Assembly: GCA_030278955.1 (NCBI GenBank)
Contig: JAOANR010000003.1
Span: 32,441,227 to 32,505,226, forward strand
Reading direction: 5' to 3'
DNA from: Hygrophila difformis
Taxonomy: Eukaryota > Streptophyta > Magnoliopsida > Lamiales > Acanthaceae
Length of the DNA stretch: 64,000 bases
The notes under the pieces are model-generated. The model did no database searches and had not been told where the DNA came from. It was given only the letters and a program-made list of their open reading frames with translations. Position numbers and translations under genes: made by a program. Positions 22,149 through 32,689 of the stretch are shown here, one piece after another; positions within the stretch are counted from its first letter, which is position 1, and the number at the start of each line of letters is the position of its first letter.

Positions 22149-24909
22149 TGTAACACCCCGGATTTGATAACCCAGGCCGGGATGTCACCGCCGCATTTCC
22201 CTAGCAAGACACGGCTTCCCGAGCTCGCTAAGGAAATGCAAGGCTTGTGGGTATGAAAAAGATTTAAAACATTTCAAGATTTAGTCCGGAAATTTATAAT
22301 ACTTAGTACGATAGTAGAAAATATCATGCGCGGAAAATAAATAAAGTAAGTGCAGCGGAAAGTAAAATCACGGCCAACATGGCCAAATCCTCGCGTTAAC
22401 AGACCCGGTAAAAACAGTACGATGCAGAAATTTAAAATGTCCGTTATGATTTCCCCCAAGTGCATATGCAATGCGTCACTCGACGTACTCTGTAAAAAAA
22501 AAAGGAAATGACAACGGTTGTCAGTATAAAAATATACTGAGTAAGTTAATCCCTAACTACAAATAAAAGGGGTTACAAGTGTTTAAACTAAAGATTTCGC
22601 TTACCGTACGAGAATTTAAAAATACATGATTTATTAGCAGCGGAAAACATGATTAAAGAACTTAATTTTAAAAGCATAATTTAAAGCATAATTTAAGATG
22701 CATAAATTTTAAATACATAATTAAAGACAGGATAAATACGATTTAAGCATAATGAAACACTCACACGAGTCTTTTACTTTTCATCCCGTAGACTAAGAAG
22801 AGGACACCATACCGGGAGATCACTAACGAGGCAATCTCAACATAGGACCACTAACGAGGCAGTCCAAACAATGGGAGACCACTAACGAGGCAGTCTCAAA
22901 GATAGTAGGACCACTAACGAGGCGATCCAAAAAGATAGTAGGACCACTAACGAGGCGATCCACAAATACAGCGCGCGAGATCACTAACGAGGCAATCTCA
23001 GATAGTAAGGAGACCACTAACGAGGCAGTCTCAAAGATAATGATAGTATGAAGATCGGCTCAGCCTAGTGAACGGGATTTTTCGAAAGTTCGTATTTCAA
23101 AGTTATCAAATGGTCGATATCGCGTTTTCATAGTTCGAGTTTTCTCAAGTTCGAAAAATCCTATTCGAGGCAGTTTACGCCTTTCTTAATTTAAAATTCG
23201 TCTTTTCTCCAAAAATTCTGAAACTTTGTCAGTAATTCAAAAACACACACACGAACAACTTTCATGTTTTAAGTTTTTGGAAATAAGGTTCCGAAGTGAG
23301 TTGAAATTCGAGTTTATTGCAAAGAATAATTTATGTCTTAAAAACTGTTTTCGTCACAGGTTCGTGCAACGCCGATTAAAAATTCATTTCAAAACCAATC
23401 GATGTGAAATTTTTACAGTAACTACACAACACATTAAGGAACAACTTTTATGTTTTAAGAATTTGGAAATAATGAATTCTTGGTACTCAAAAATCGAGTG
23501 CAACTCACTGCATACTCATGGCCCTTAAAACGATTTCAAAACAGTTTTAAAAACTCGGCCGTTTGACATATCAAATGAACACCAAAATCCGTGAAATTTT
23601 ATATGCATAATCTAGACACCATTATCTACAACTTTTGTTTAGGAATGCAAAGTTAAATCATTCGAAAAATGGGTGAAAAACATGCATCAAGTTGAATGAA
23701 GGAATCTGTCACAGAATTAAATTGTTAGGTTCGATTCAGAAAGTTCACGGCGAAAATTGGGATAGCAAAACTTAATGTCAACGGCTGAAATTTGGACACA
23801 AGATAGATAAAGGTGTTAGGAACAACTTTTATGTTGAAACGTTTTCGGTTTGAATTCCGAAAGGTCGAGTTTTTGGCGAGTCTTTAAAATTGGACGAAAA
23901 TAGGGTTTTTGAAAACCGATTTTTGTTACAAGCCTATATCTCGAGATTTAAACAACAAACAACCACGAAAATTTGTGAGTAAGGTTTTAACTTACTTAGA
24001 ATGATGATAGGGTCGCTGGATTGGGTTTCCGGACGTCCTAGGGTCACGACGAACGGCCAACTTCTCCGATCGCTTTTTGTTCGTTTTCCGACGGAAAATC
24101 GTAGTAAGGAAGAAGGGTTAGAATATGAGTTTCTGAGATCTATGGACGAATTGAAACTTTGTACAATAGCTTACCAAGAGTCTAGAGGGCAGGGCTTGGT
24201 TCCTTTCGCCTTGCCGTCGCCGGAATACTTGCCGGAAAGTGAGTTCGGAGAGGTTTCGACTTGGAGAGGAGTATTGGAGGTGTTTAGGGTTAGGTTTTCT
24301 GAGAATTATGGGGAGGGGCGCCCCAAATCTGATCTTATGCCCTTCCCCATTGTTGTGATCGACTTGCCATTGATTGAGGTCGGATTTTTGGCAAGAAAAT
24401 CGCCATGGAAGGAAAGATTACACTTTCAGCACCTCTGGCGCGCTGGTGGCGCGCACCCAAGCTTTTGTGCGCGCGGAGCACGCGCGACCAGCCTGGAGGC
24501 GCGACGCCCTTGGCCGCGCGGTGGCCGCGCGGCGGCGCGCGGGCAGCGCGGGCCGGCCGGACCGGCCGGTTCGGCGGTCCGCGTGTTTCGTCGGGTCTTC
24601 CCTCGCTTTCCCCTATCAGTTTTCTACGTGTTAGCTCGATTTCCTGGGTCGTCTTCGTTTCGGAATCTTCTCCTTAATCTTGTTACGAGTCCGGCTTATC
24701 GCTCGCAACATTTCCGGGTCCTACTTAGCCTAGTCTAAATTGGTTCCAACATCTCCTATCGTCCTTGTGATCTAATTCGTGATGTATTTTGTGATTTATT
24801 TCGTGACTGAACTTAGAAATTAGTTCTAAGCTGCCTACGTACCCTGTGAAGGGATCAAGTCATGACGTAGTTCAAAACAATTTGAATTTGTTTTTCCTCG
24901 GGTGTTACA
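22149..24909 (-). repeat. Element C 5' LTR
   Basis: 2761 bp, nearly identical to 15891-18650; length differs by one A in a poly-A run near 22500. It contains the hairpin array (22816-23032), the sense GTAAGT at complement 23990-23995 and the GC-rich block near 24430-24570. The outer end is followed by TCCTC (24910-24914). Confidence 0.95.
22816..23032. repeat. Covarying hairpin array in element C 5' LTR
   Basis: Same seven-unit array as at 16557-16773, with two of the three or so differences between the LTR copies falling in the arms. Confidence 0.85.
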
Positions 24910-24914
24910 TCCTC

Positions 24915-24934
24915 GGTCTACCTCTGGGTGCCAT
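24915..24934 (-). pseudogene. Element B gag start fragment
   Basis: First codons of B gag (MAPRGRP...) starting at 24934 and cut by C after about seven codons; the frame resumes at 15890. The ATG is preceded by TTTGTAACAGA, the conserved pre-ATG motif of all elements here. Confidence 0.9.
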
Positions 24935-25310
24935 TCTGTTACAAATGGTGTAGATTAGGACTTGTGAAAATAATATATAGCCTAAACAATATTTATAAAT
25001 GTGTTTGTAATTTCGCACGTAGTGCTCAATTGAACTGAGAAGTGTCGTATGATTTTGGGTTTTATTTTATCTTATTTTATTTTATTTTATTTTGATTTTT
25101 TTTTTCGGACAGGTCTGTCCAGATTTAATTTAATTTTTTTGATTTATTATAAATAAATCGGGCATTAATTTTTTTTTTTTAGTACAAGTGAGAAGATATA
25201 CAAAAATGGAAATATTTTCTTAGCAAAAGTGGTGTCTACTAAAAATAGAATTCCTATCGCCTCTAAGTGTCCTCCGGCATGGTAGCAGGATCCTCCTCCG
25301 GATCTTCCTT

Positions 25311-25589
25311 CTACGAACTCGGCGGCAATAGGTCGTCAAAAATGTGGTTCAAGTCCTCCCCATGAGCGACGGCAAGGTCCTTCAAAACTAGGTTCTGTGT
25401 GGTAAGGTTTTGGACTTGGTGTTCGTGCTGATTTATACGGTGGTGGTCCGCCTCTCTTAAGTTGCCCATGTGGTGCAGATTTGCTTCCAAATGAGCTATA
25501 TGATGTTTCATTTGTTCTACGGTTTGTTGGGAGTCGAAGTGAGCGTTCATTATTTTGACCATTAGGTCCATCATATCTTGGTTCGCCAT
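25311..25589 (-). CDS. Element B leader ORF: small coiled-coil protein
   Basis: 92 codons starting MANQDMMDLMVKIMNAHFDS, in the same orientation as gag and lying between the primer site and gag. A long amphipathic helix follows (EQMKHHIAHLEANLHHMGNL..., then a Q/N/H-rich heptad segment), ending HIFDDLLPPSS. After the TAG the frame continues with an acidic KEDPEEDP stretch, like the acidic tail in C, so the original product was about 108 codons. It shares with C the start MA, EANL-H--NL, an H--I-Q pattern and DDLLPP. Between 24935 and 25310 there is only a (TTTTA)n/poly-T low-complexity leader. I do not recognise a known domain. Confidence 0.6.
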   Translation of the reverse strand: MANQDMMDLMVKIMNAHFDSQQTVEQMKHHIAHLEANLHHMGNLREADHHRINQHEHQVQNLTTQNLVLKDLAVAHGEDLNHIFDDLLPPSS

Positions 25590-25925
25590 CTAACGCAAGC
25601 AAAAGATCTAAGTTAAAATTCGTCAAGATTCTAAGTTCTCTAAATAAAGGAAATGCAGTATGCATATGCAAATGATGATTTCCCCCGGAAAAATAATTCA
25701 TGCACTGTATATATATATATATACTTTTTTTTCTAATTTCCATGGGTTTCTAAAAAAATATAAATTTATTCCATGGAAATAATACTTTAAAATTTTAAAA
25801 AATAGTCAAAATGCTAGTGCACACTTAAAAATAATAATATTAATAATAATAGTAGTTTAAAAATAATAATGGTTTAAAAATAGTAGTTTTAAAATAATAG
25901 GGGTTTAAAAATAATTTAAAAATAT

Positions 25926-25941
25926 CCGGGCTTTGATACCA
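25926..25941 (-). promoter_or_regulatory. Element B primer binding site (tRNA-iMet, one change)
   Basis: The minus strand reads TGGTATCAAAGCCCGG just inside the 5' LTR, with G to A at the ninth base relative to C and D. Confidence 0.9.
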
Positions 25942-25944
25942 ACT

Positions 25945-28353
25945 TGTAACACCCCGGTTTTTGGTCACTCATGTCGGGATGTTACCGCCACATCTCCCTA
26001 GCGAGACAGTTTCTCCGGGCTTGCTAAAGAAATACAATGCTAGGTATTGCAGAATTTAAAACATTTAAAACATTTAAAAACAGCCCATACGATATAAGTT
26101 CGAAAGTAATATCATAATGCAGCGGAAAAACAATATCTAAGTATAAGTATTGCAGCGGAAAATGTAAATAGGGTCAACATGGCCAAAATATGGGTTAAAC
26201 AGGCCCGTTTATTCTATAGTCTAATGCAAAAATCAAAATATTAAATGTTCCCAAAAATCCCATGCATGTAGTGCTCATGCTCATTCCACATACTCTGTAA
26301 GAAAAAGAAATGAAATGGTTTGGTCAGCACAACTTGCTGAGTAAGTTAACACATACATAATCGTGGGGTTTCAAAGCCATTAATTTAATACTTAAATAAA
26401 AGCATGCCATTAAATCATAAACACTTTAATTTAATTAATTAAAGGACTTGCATAATTTAATTCATGGCTCTAATTAAAAACACATTTAAAATAATTTAAA
26501 GTAAAAGCCATAATTAATTTAAATAAAGCATTAAATATTTTAAATAGACCAAAAATAAACATTTTAGTTATCCCCATTACACCCAATATTTAGTATTTCG
26601 GTATTTCACGATTGCATTGCAATCTCGTCAAGTTTAGCCGGTAGTCCGGCGGCCGCAACCGTATCTGCCATACCCAGTACCACTCCGGAGACTCGGGAAA
26701 CCCATATGGATATTCACGGAAGTGTAGGCCATATATCTCATGCCGTTTTGGCAATGTATCTCAAATTTTGCGCGGGGTCACCATCGTCCATAAAAGTACG
26801 AAGTGAATAGTTAGGGGGCACCCTGCAGAGCACTCACCCCTAATTTTAATCGATCAAGTTTGTAACGGGATTTTTCAAAATTCTTATTTCATGTGTTTTT
26901 ATTTCAAGAATTCCTACTCGTTTGAACCTTAAAGACCAGTTCATCGTTTCAACAAGATTTTCAAGATTTGACTTCGATAAACCACTGTTTACTGTAAAAT
27001 TAAATAAAAATCTGTTTTAAGTCCGAAAATTCTGAAAATTACCAGTGACTCGAAAACAAAGAGACGAACAAGTTTTGTGTTTTAACTTTTTCGATCCGAG
27101 TTAAGGAAATAAGTAAAAAACATAGATTTCTATCAGGTTACAAATCTGTCTAATAGTTTCAACAGCAGTTTCAAGATTTCATAATCTACCATAGCAAACG
27201 AACTCCAAAATGGATTAGATTTTACAGGAAGATACTTGAGACATATATTTACATGTTTTATGTTCGACTAAAGTTCTGAATCGGCTTAGATCTATCGTCA
27301 AAAACGTCTACAAGTTCGGACCTAAGTTCTGTCAAGATTTCAAGATTCAGATTTAGAATTCGGGGTCGATTTCAGATATCAAAACATAATGTAAAATTCC
27401 AAAAATTTTACAGAAAATAGATCCATGTCTTAGGAACGTTTTTTGTGTTTTAAGTTTTCTCGTTTGAACAGTTTTAAGGGTTTGGAAAAATTGTGCAAAA
27501 ACGCTGCGCCATAGAGGATTTCGTTTTGACAGATTTTACGTTCTTGGTTTAGATCTTTAGATTAGGTGGATTTTAAGTCTCCCAAACCATTTAAGTATTA
27601 ACTTAGTGAATTCGTGATCGTCTCGGCTCGTCGATTCGGAGGCGTGGCTTCCAATCCACCGTTTATCTCCTCGGTTCGTCGGGTTATCGTTCACGATGAT
27701 GGAGGACTCCGAATTCGTCCAAAACAGTCCCTCTCTTGGTCTCGTGCCTCAGACGACTCCGGGATTAGGGTTTTCGAATGTATGGAGAGTATGAAGGTTT
27801 TCAAAAGTGTTCGGGATAGAGTAGGACGACTATTTATAGAGGTAAGGGACCTAGGGGATGTCCAAGGTCGGCCTTAGTGAGTCTTGAGCCGCAAGGTAAG
27901 CAACCGAAGTCGAAAAATCCGGATTCGGGCGAGAGAATCTCGCAACAGCCGTTTCTGTCCGTTGGCGCGGGGTTGGCGCGCGGCCACCGCGCGGTCCACG
28001 CCTGGACTTCGTTCCGGGCGGGTCGTGCGATCCGTCGGGCATTTCCTCCTCTCTTTCGGACTTCTATCCCTCTATGTTCTCGGATTCGGATTTCCGGGAT
28101 ATTTTCGGGCTCCTATCTCCTATCTTAATTTTTACTCGGGTCCAGATTTAATGTTGGCCTCGAATTCTCGAGTTCATTGGTGTCGGGTTTCCGTGTACAA
28201 TTTATTCGATTAAATTGTCTTTAGTATTGGAACTTTAATTCCTTTTTAAATTTAATTTCATTTCCCATTTCCTTTTCTCTTTATTTATTTTTTGTATTTA
28301 TTTACTATTTACTTATTTATTTATTTTATGTTGCAAAATTCTCGGGTATTACA
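25945..28353 (-). repeat. Element B 5' LTR
   Basis: 2409 bp, TGTAACACC to GGGTATTACA. It pairs with 231-2675 with substantial divergence. A TATAAATA box is on the minus strand at 27831-27838. The donor-like motif reads CTAAGTTAATAC here (first base of the GT lost) but GTAAGTTAATAC in the 3' LTR. The outer flank starts GTTTGGGAG, the arm of a MITE. Confidence 0.92.
27831..27838 (-). promoter_or_regulatory. TATA box of element B 5' LTR
   Basis: TATAAATA on the sense (minus) strand about 515 bp from the LTR start; the same box is at 2129-2136 in the 3' LTR. It marks the probable U3/R boundary about 30 bp downstream. Confidence 0.6.
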
Positions 28354-28456
28354 GTTTGGGAGTCAGCAGATAGCAGATTTGGAGAGCAGAATGTGAGACA
28401 ATTCTCTCTCCGAATCCGCTATCCGCTAGCAGATCCGGCGGCTCCCAAACATCCCC
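28354..28456. mobile_element. Truncated Tourist-like MITE
   Basis: A near-palindrome of about 100 bp. The left arm GTTTGGGAG...AGCAGATAGCAGATTTGGAG pairs with the right arm ending CGGCGGCTCCCAAACATCCCC. Arm mismatches are mainly G/C to A/T at CpG sites, typical of methylation decay. The right end CCAAACATCCCC followed by TTA fits a PIF/Harbinger-type MITE with a TTA target duplication. The left end lacks the expected GGGGAT because the LTR of B begins there. Confidence 0.55.
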
Positions 28457-30104
28457 TTAATCCCGGTTTAATTTTATTTAATGAAACCAATTATGAAGAT
28501 GGAGTTGGGAGTAGGGATATATTTATAGGTTGTCACGTTTTTATATACTCATGTATGAAACTGTGGCCCGAAAGTGCACGGTGTCAAAAATTGCAATAAT
28601 TTATAGTAAGACAGGATCGTTCACTGGAGGATGTGCGATAGAAGTAGGGCCCACGTCGTTTACTAAGATTTTCCACTCGGTTACTCGTTTCAAGCTTGAG
28701 TTTGGTTTTAACAACTACTTGACATAATTTAAACTAGATTATGAAAGCAATAAAATTATTCTACAAAGCACAATAAAATTATTCTAAAAAGCAATTAAAT
28801 CTACTCTAAGAAAGCAATAAAAATTATTCTATGAAAGCATGAAAAATTAAGCTATACTATCTATAGAGCTGATTTAAAATGTGACAGAAGGGACAGGAAG
28901 AGAATAATAAAGATTGGACAAGATTTCAGATGAAACAATAATTAGACTTCCATTTTTGTTACACGGATCTTTGTTTGGGATAATCCATCAATTAGCTAAC
29001 TCTCATGCTTCCTAGACTATGTTCCCTTTAACAGACATGTACTTACAGTCAGAATTTACATGATCTTAAGACCTCAACATCTAAGATACCACAGATTAAT
29101 AACTGCCCCTGCGGAGGTATGTTATTTCTCCATGGTGGATAAGCAACACCTAACATATCATTAGTTGATATGCCAAGTACTCCTATCATTTTCCCTTGTC
29201 ACATCGAAAGTCCAAATTTTAATCCAGAACTAATCCATAACTCTTAAACCTTATATATGGCGGCCAACCTCTAATTCTCCCGAGTGTCCTCTATAAAGCA
29301 TTTAAAAGAAAGCGGTAAAGAAATCATTTAAAAACCTATCACTCGGGAGCTTTAAAAAGTTATCTCATTCCGTTAGTATAAAAGAGCCCCTGGTCTTGAT
29401 GACCAGATGCAGATTTAGAACTTCCCAAATATCAATAAGCCACAGGGCTTATAACATCTGGTTAGTTATGAGATACAAACTGAATGGAACGGACCCGTGA
29501 AGATCTATTCCGAATGTACTCACTCAAGACTCAATTCTAGGCTTTGGCGGGAGAAGATAGTAGTTGAAAGAATACTCAACCCTACCTTAGAAATTAACCA
29601 AGGCCTATATGTTGTTCCTCTAGTATTATTTATCACATCTTATCTGAATCCAAGTGGACACTAATTCAATGCAATACCTAATATAAGATTTCCAACACAC
29701 AGTGATTTTGAGAAAACAATTGATATTTGAAAATCATTCCCTATACAGGTTCTAGACTCGCAATTAAAATACAGATCCTTTCAGTCTAGGTGAGACCTAA
29801 TCGCTGACTCTGCTTCTAAGTTGTCAAAATCAACTGGGGTGATCTGGACTGCAAACATCTGCTATCCAGTTCCCAATTATTCCAGATGGTATGATTTTTA
29901 GATAGTAAGGAACCTTTAATAACAGTGATCGCTATTATCGAAAGTCCTACTATCCATGAATGAGGAAAAACCCACATGTTTTCTTACTACTGTATTATTA
30001 TAACAGTGTTGATCGACACTGTCTAATATTACCATAGCTTGAAATTAAGGTTTGAAATTAAGATAAGGAAAAGAAGACTGTATCTAATTAGGAATTGGCT
30101 GACT

Positions 30105-30140
30105 GGCTAATCGTTATCCCTGTGAAGGGACCTTTTTGCC
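30105..30140. repeat. Direct repeat with GTGAAGGGACC core, copy 1
   Basis: GCTAATCGTTATCCC followed by TGTGAAGGGACCTTTTTGCC; copy 2 at 30208-30242 differs by one base. The piece CCCTGTGAAGGGA also occurs in the LTR or 3' UTR of the Tekay elements (for example 18588, 24847, 37309, 62961). Confidence 0.6.
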
Positions 30141-30207
30141 GTAGCTTCCACCAATCTCTAATCGGATCATGCAAAATAACGAGCAATAATTAATATACAG
30201 AAGACGA

Positions 30208-30242
30208 GCTAATCGTTATCCCGGTGAAGGGACCTTTTTGCC
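30208..30242. repeat. Direct repeat with GTGAAGGGACC core, copy 2
   Basis: GCTAATCGTTATCCC followed by GGTGAAGGGACC and TTTTTGCC, about 103 bp after copy 1. Confidence 0.6.
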
Positions 30243-30500
30243 AAGATTGATCTGTGATATTCCTTATTGCTCATTCATACACACAATAAAAGGAAAAGAT
30301 GAAATTAAAAGAATATTTTTGGTATTATGTGAGTGTTAATCACACAATAATTTAGACACTAATGGTTTGAGATGTGTAATGGATAAAATTAGATGTAATG
30401 GGCCTAAGTCCAATACACCCATGCAACTTACACAACTCAAGAAAATAAAATATTTATGGAGTTTTAAAAATAATGGGAGATCAATGCGATTTAATAAAAT

Positions 30501-30978
30501 GGATTCGGTATAAACCGCATCCCTTAAGCCGCATTGAGTATGCATGAGAAATGAAGTATTTCCTTACCCAATTAGTCATTGCAAGGATGCGAAATAACAT
30601 CATCTAATGCGGTTTGTCAAGTCAATGCGGTATAAACCGCATTGGACAAACCGAATTCATGAAATTACTTCCTCACTCAAATTTGGCTAAGACATCTGCT
30701 TCAAAAGGAGGGTAATGCGGTTTGCCAAGGTAATTCAGTATAAACCGAATTGGCATAAAACCGCATTGGTTTGACAAGAAAAATAACTAAGGCATGAGGG
30801 GACAGGTATGCATACAATGCGGTTTCAGGAGGCAATTCGATTTAATGGGCAATGCGGTATAAACCGCATTGCGTATACCGAATTGCAAGAGACCGCATGA
30901 AGAAAATAAACGACACACACCAACATTTTTTATCATGCAATGCGGTATTCATGGGAAATGCGGTGTAAACCGAATTGC
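30501..30978. repeat. Palindrome array 1 (five units)
   Basis: Five copies of a 20-24 bp palindrome of the form AATGCGGTATAAACCGCATT or with TTCGG/CCGAA arms, near 30501, 30622, 30731, 30850 and 30956. Spacing is 106-121 bp. Most units are preceded by AATGCGGTTT and followed by a partial ACCGAATT. The TATAAA centre is constant while the arms switch between GCGG and TCGG. Confidence 0.8.
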
Positions 30979-30999
30979 ATGTAATTTTTACAGAAGTAC

Positions 31000-31836
31000 A
31001 TTTTTTTATTACTCACAAGTATTCATGCGGTTTCTAAGCTGATGCAGTTTATGATAGATGGGATTAGACCACATCATTCATTTCACATCAGTTTCATCTC
31101 GCAGTCATACTTGTGAACATTTTGTGGATAATAACAGTATACATGTACAGTGGGTAATAACATGAATTAAACCCTAAAACTACAAACATGAAATTCAAAG
31201 ATAAATCTACCTAAACAGTCAAAAAATCTAAGAACTACATGCATAAAGATAAGAACACCAATATTATCTAAGGCAACAATTTAAAAGATCTAGAATAAGA
31301 AGAGTAAAATAAAGCATTAAAACCTACTTCTAACAAGCCCTAAAATTATCTAAAACCTAAGAACACCTATTTGAAGCTCTAAGGCATAAAAACATACTAC
31401 AAACCCACTAAACATGCATTTATTAATAATGTAACAACTAGGAACACATTAAATGAAACCTAGTTGAAACAAACAAACATTCTACACATTTATTACTAAG
31501 GAAAGCATTTAAAGAGTGTAAAACACATGAGACAAAACCCATTTCTGGAATTTTTCCTTGTATTAACACTTGAAAGCATGATAAATAACCCAAACCACTC
31601 ATTAGATTGAGGGTAGGGTTCATTCTAACTAGAAAGCATGTTAAATATATGGAAATGACTTTTTACAAACTAAACTAAGATTAAAACATCTAAAACTAAG
31701 CTAACATGCATGAAAAATAAACTAACTAAACTACCTACCTAACCCTTAAGGGGTGAAGATCCTCCTGCTTGTTCTCTTTGTCCCCTTGCTGAATGTCAAA
31801 GTGTGTAAGAGTATCTTCAAGTGTTGAGAAAGGTCA
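31000..31836 (-). other. AT-rich stretch downstream of a minus-strand promoter-like block
   Basis: Nothing codes for protein. Read on the minus strand it would be the transcribed leader of the TATA block at 31837-31880: about 100 bp of purine-rich leader (31740-31830) followed by A/T-rich DNA with repeated CTAAAAC/ACATGCAT words. Confidence 0.3.
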
Positions 31837-31880
31837 GCTTTTATACTTCTTTTTCAGAACCCTAAGCCCATCAGGGCCCA
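31837..31880 (-). promoter_or_regulatory. Minus-strand promoter-like block: site II, telo-box, TATA
   Basis: On the minus strand, in order: TGGGCC (31875-31880), TGGGCT (31865-31870), TTAGGGTT (31858-31865) and TATAAAAGC (31837-31845). Site II elements next to a telo-box upstream of TATA are typical of plant promoters for highly expressed or noncoding RNA genes. No ORF follows. The block sits between the two palindrome arrays. Confidence 0.5.
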
Positions 31881-31957
31881 TTAACAGTAGCATGCATTTT
31901 CCACGTGTTCCACAGCTTCATTCGGATGCATTTTGAACTCAATTCGGTCTCCTCAAG

Positions 31958-32365
31958 CAATTTGGCATAAACCGTATTGGATATATCGAATTGCATGAGG
32001 TCTCTCTTCCTTGGTCTTTTGGCTGGGATGCGGTCTTCAACATCAATGCGATTTAATTCGCATTGTGTAAACCGAATTGGCTATTTCGTATTGCTCATGG
32101 CCTCCTGCTTGGATTCCTTGTTTTGATGCAGTGCGGTTTAACAGTCAATTCGGTATAAACCGAATTAAGTAATACCGCATTGCATCTCTCTTTTTGCTCT
32201 GGGTTTCGTCCTTTTATTGAAGTGATGCGGTTTGGGAGTCAATTCGGTATAAACCAAATTGAGTAAACCGCATTGGGTATTTCGCATCTCCTCTCAACAC
32301 TTGGCCATTTTTTCTTTTCTTCAGTGATTCAGTTTGCATGGGCAATGCGGTATAAACCGTATTGA
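31958..32365. repeat. Palindrome array 2 (five units)
   Basis: Five more copies of the same palindrome near 31958, 32043, 32146, 32240 and 32343, spaced 85-103 bp. Each has a leading GATGCGGTTT-like half and a trailing AAACCGCATT-like half. Arms vary (GCGG, TCGG, TTGG) around a constant TAWAAACC centre. The array ends just before low-complexity T-rich DNA (32400-32690). Confidence 0.8.
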
Positions 32366-32689
32366 TGTAAATCGAATTGATTTTCAACACTTGGCCAAAA
32401 AAATTCAGTTTGTGGGATTTTTATTCTTTTTCCCATCTTTTTGATTTTTGTGGGCTATTTTATTCTTTTGCCCATCTTTTTCATTCCTTTTTTCATGTTT
32501 TTGGATATTTCTAACACAAATACAATTAAAATTGCATAGTTTTGTGTTTTTCATTACCAGCTTATTATTATTACAAACTCGCATTAATCTGTTGAATTCA
32601 ACTGCTTTCTTATTAAAATAAGATGGGAATACGATAAAATTGTCCGTCTCATACACGGAAATGGATTGGAAATAATGGACAATTTTGGC

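Larger units (their letters stand above)
15891..24909 (-). mobile_element. Element C: young, internally deleted Ty3/gypsy retrotransposon
   Basis: 9.0 kb, minus orientation, inserted near the gag start of B with a perfect 5-bp duplication. LTRs are 15891-18650 (2760 bp) and 22149-24909 (2761 bp). By eye they differ at about 17 positions (near 0.6 percent), so insertion is recent. Inside lie a primer site, a leader ORF, gag and protease (with defects), then a direct jump from the region after protease to the last fifth of integrase. RT, RNase H and the integrase core are missing. It could only move with help. Confidence 0.93.
231..28353 (-). mobile_element. Element B: decayed Tekay-type Ty3/gypsy retrotransposon (host of A and C)
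   Basis: A complete but dead LTR retrotransposon in minus orientation. From its sense 5' end: LTR 25945-28353, primer site, a leader with a coiled-coil ORF, gag start at 24934, then gag-pol continuing through 15890-14503 and 6110-2928, a 3' UTR and LTR 231-2675. Two later elements split it: C inside codons 7-9 of gag and A inside the protease region, each with a perfect 5-bp target duplication. Without them B is about 10.7 kb. Gag-pol has many stops and frameshifts. Its outer flanks (AATGT left, GTTTG right) do not match as a target duplication. Confidence 0.9.
28457..30500. other. Unassigned AT-rich intergenic DNA
   Basis: No ORF above noise, no LTR pair and no RNA gene seen. Short A/T-rich tandem words (AGCAATAAAATTATTCTA type) occur at 28745-28860. 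A roughly 36-bp motif occurs twice near 30105 and 30208 (listed separately). General character and the motif suggest noncoding parts of an older retroelement. Confidence 0.4.

Noticed and set aside
28354..28358. GTTTG as target duplication of element B
   Set aside because: The left flank reads AATGT; no one-base change makes them equal.
28393..28727. Overlapping short plus-strand ORFs next to the MITE
   Set aside because: They begin inside the MITE arm, have no codon bias or domain, and do not continue in neighbouring sequence.
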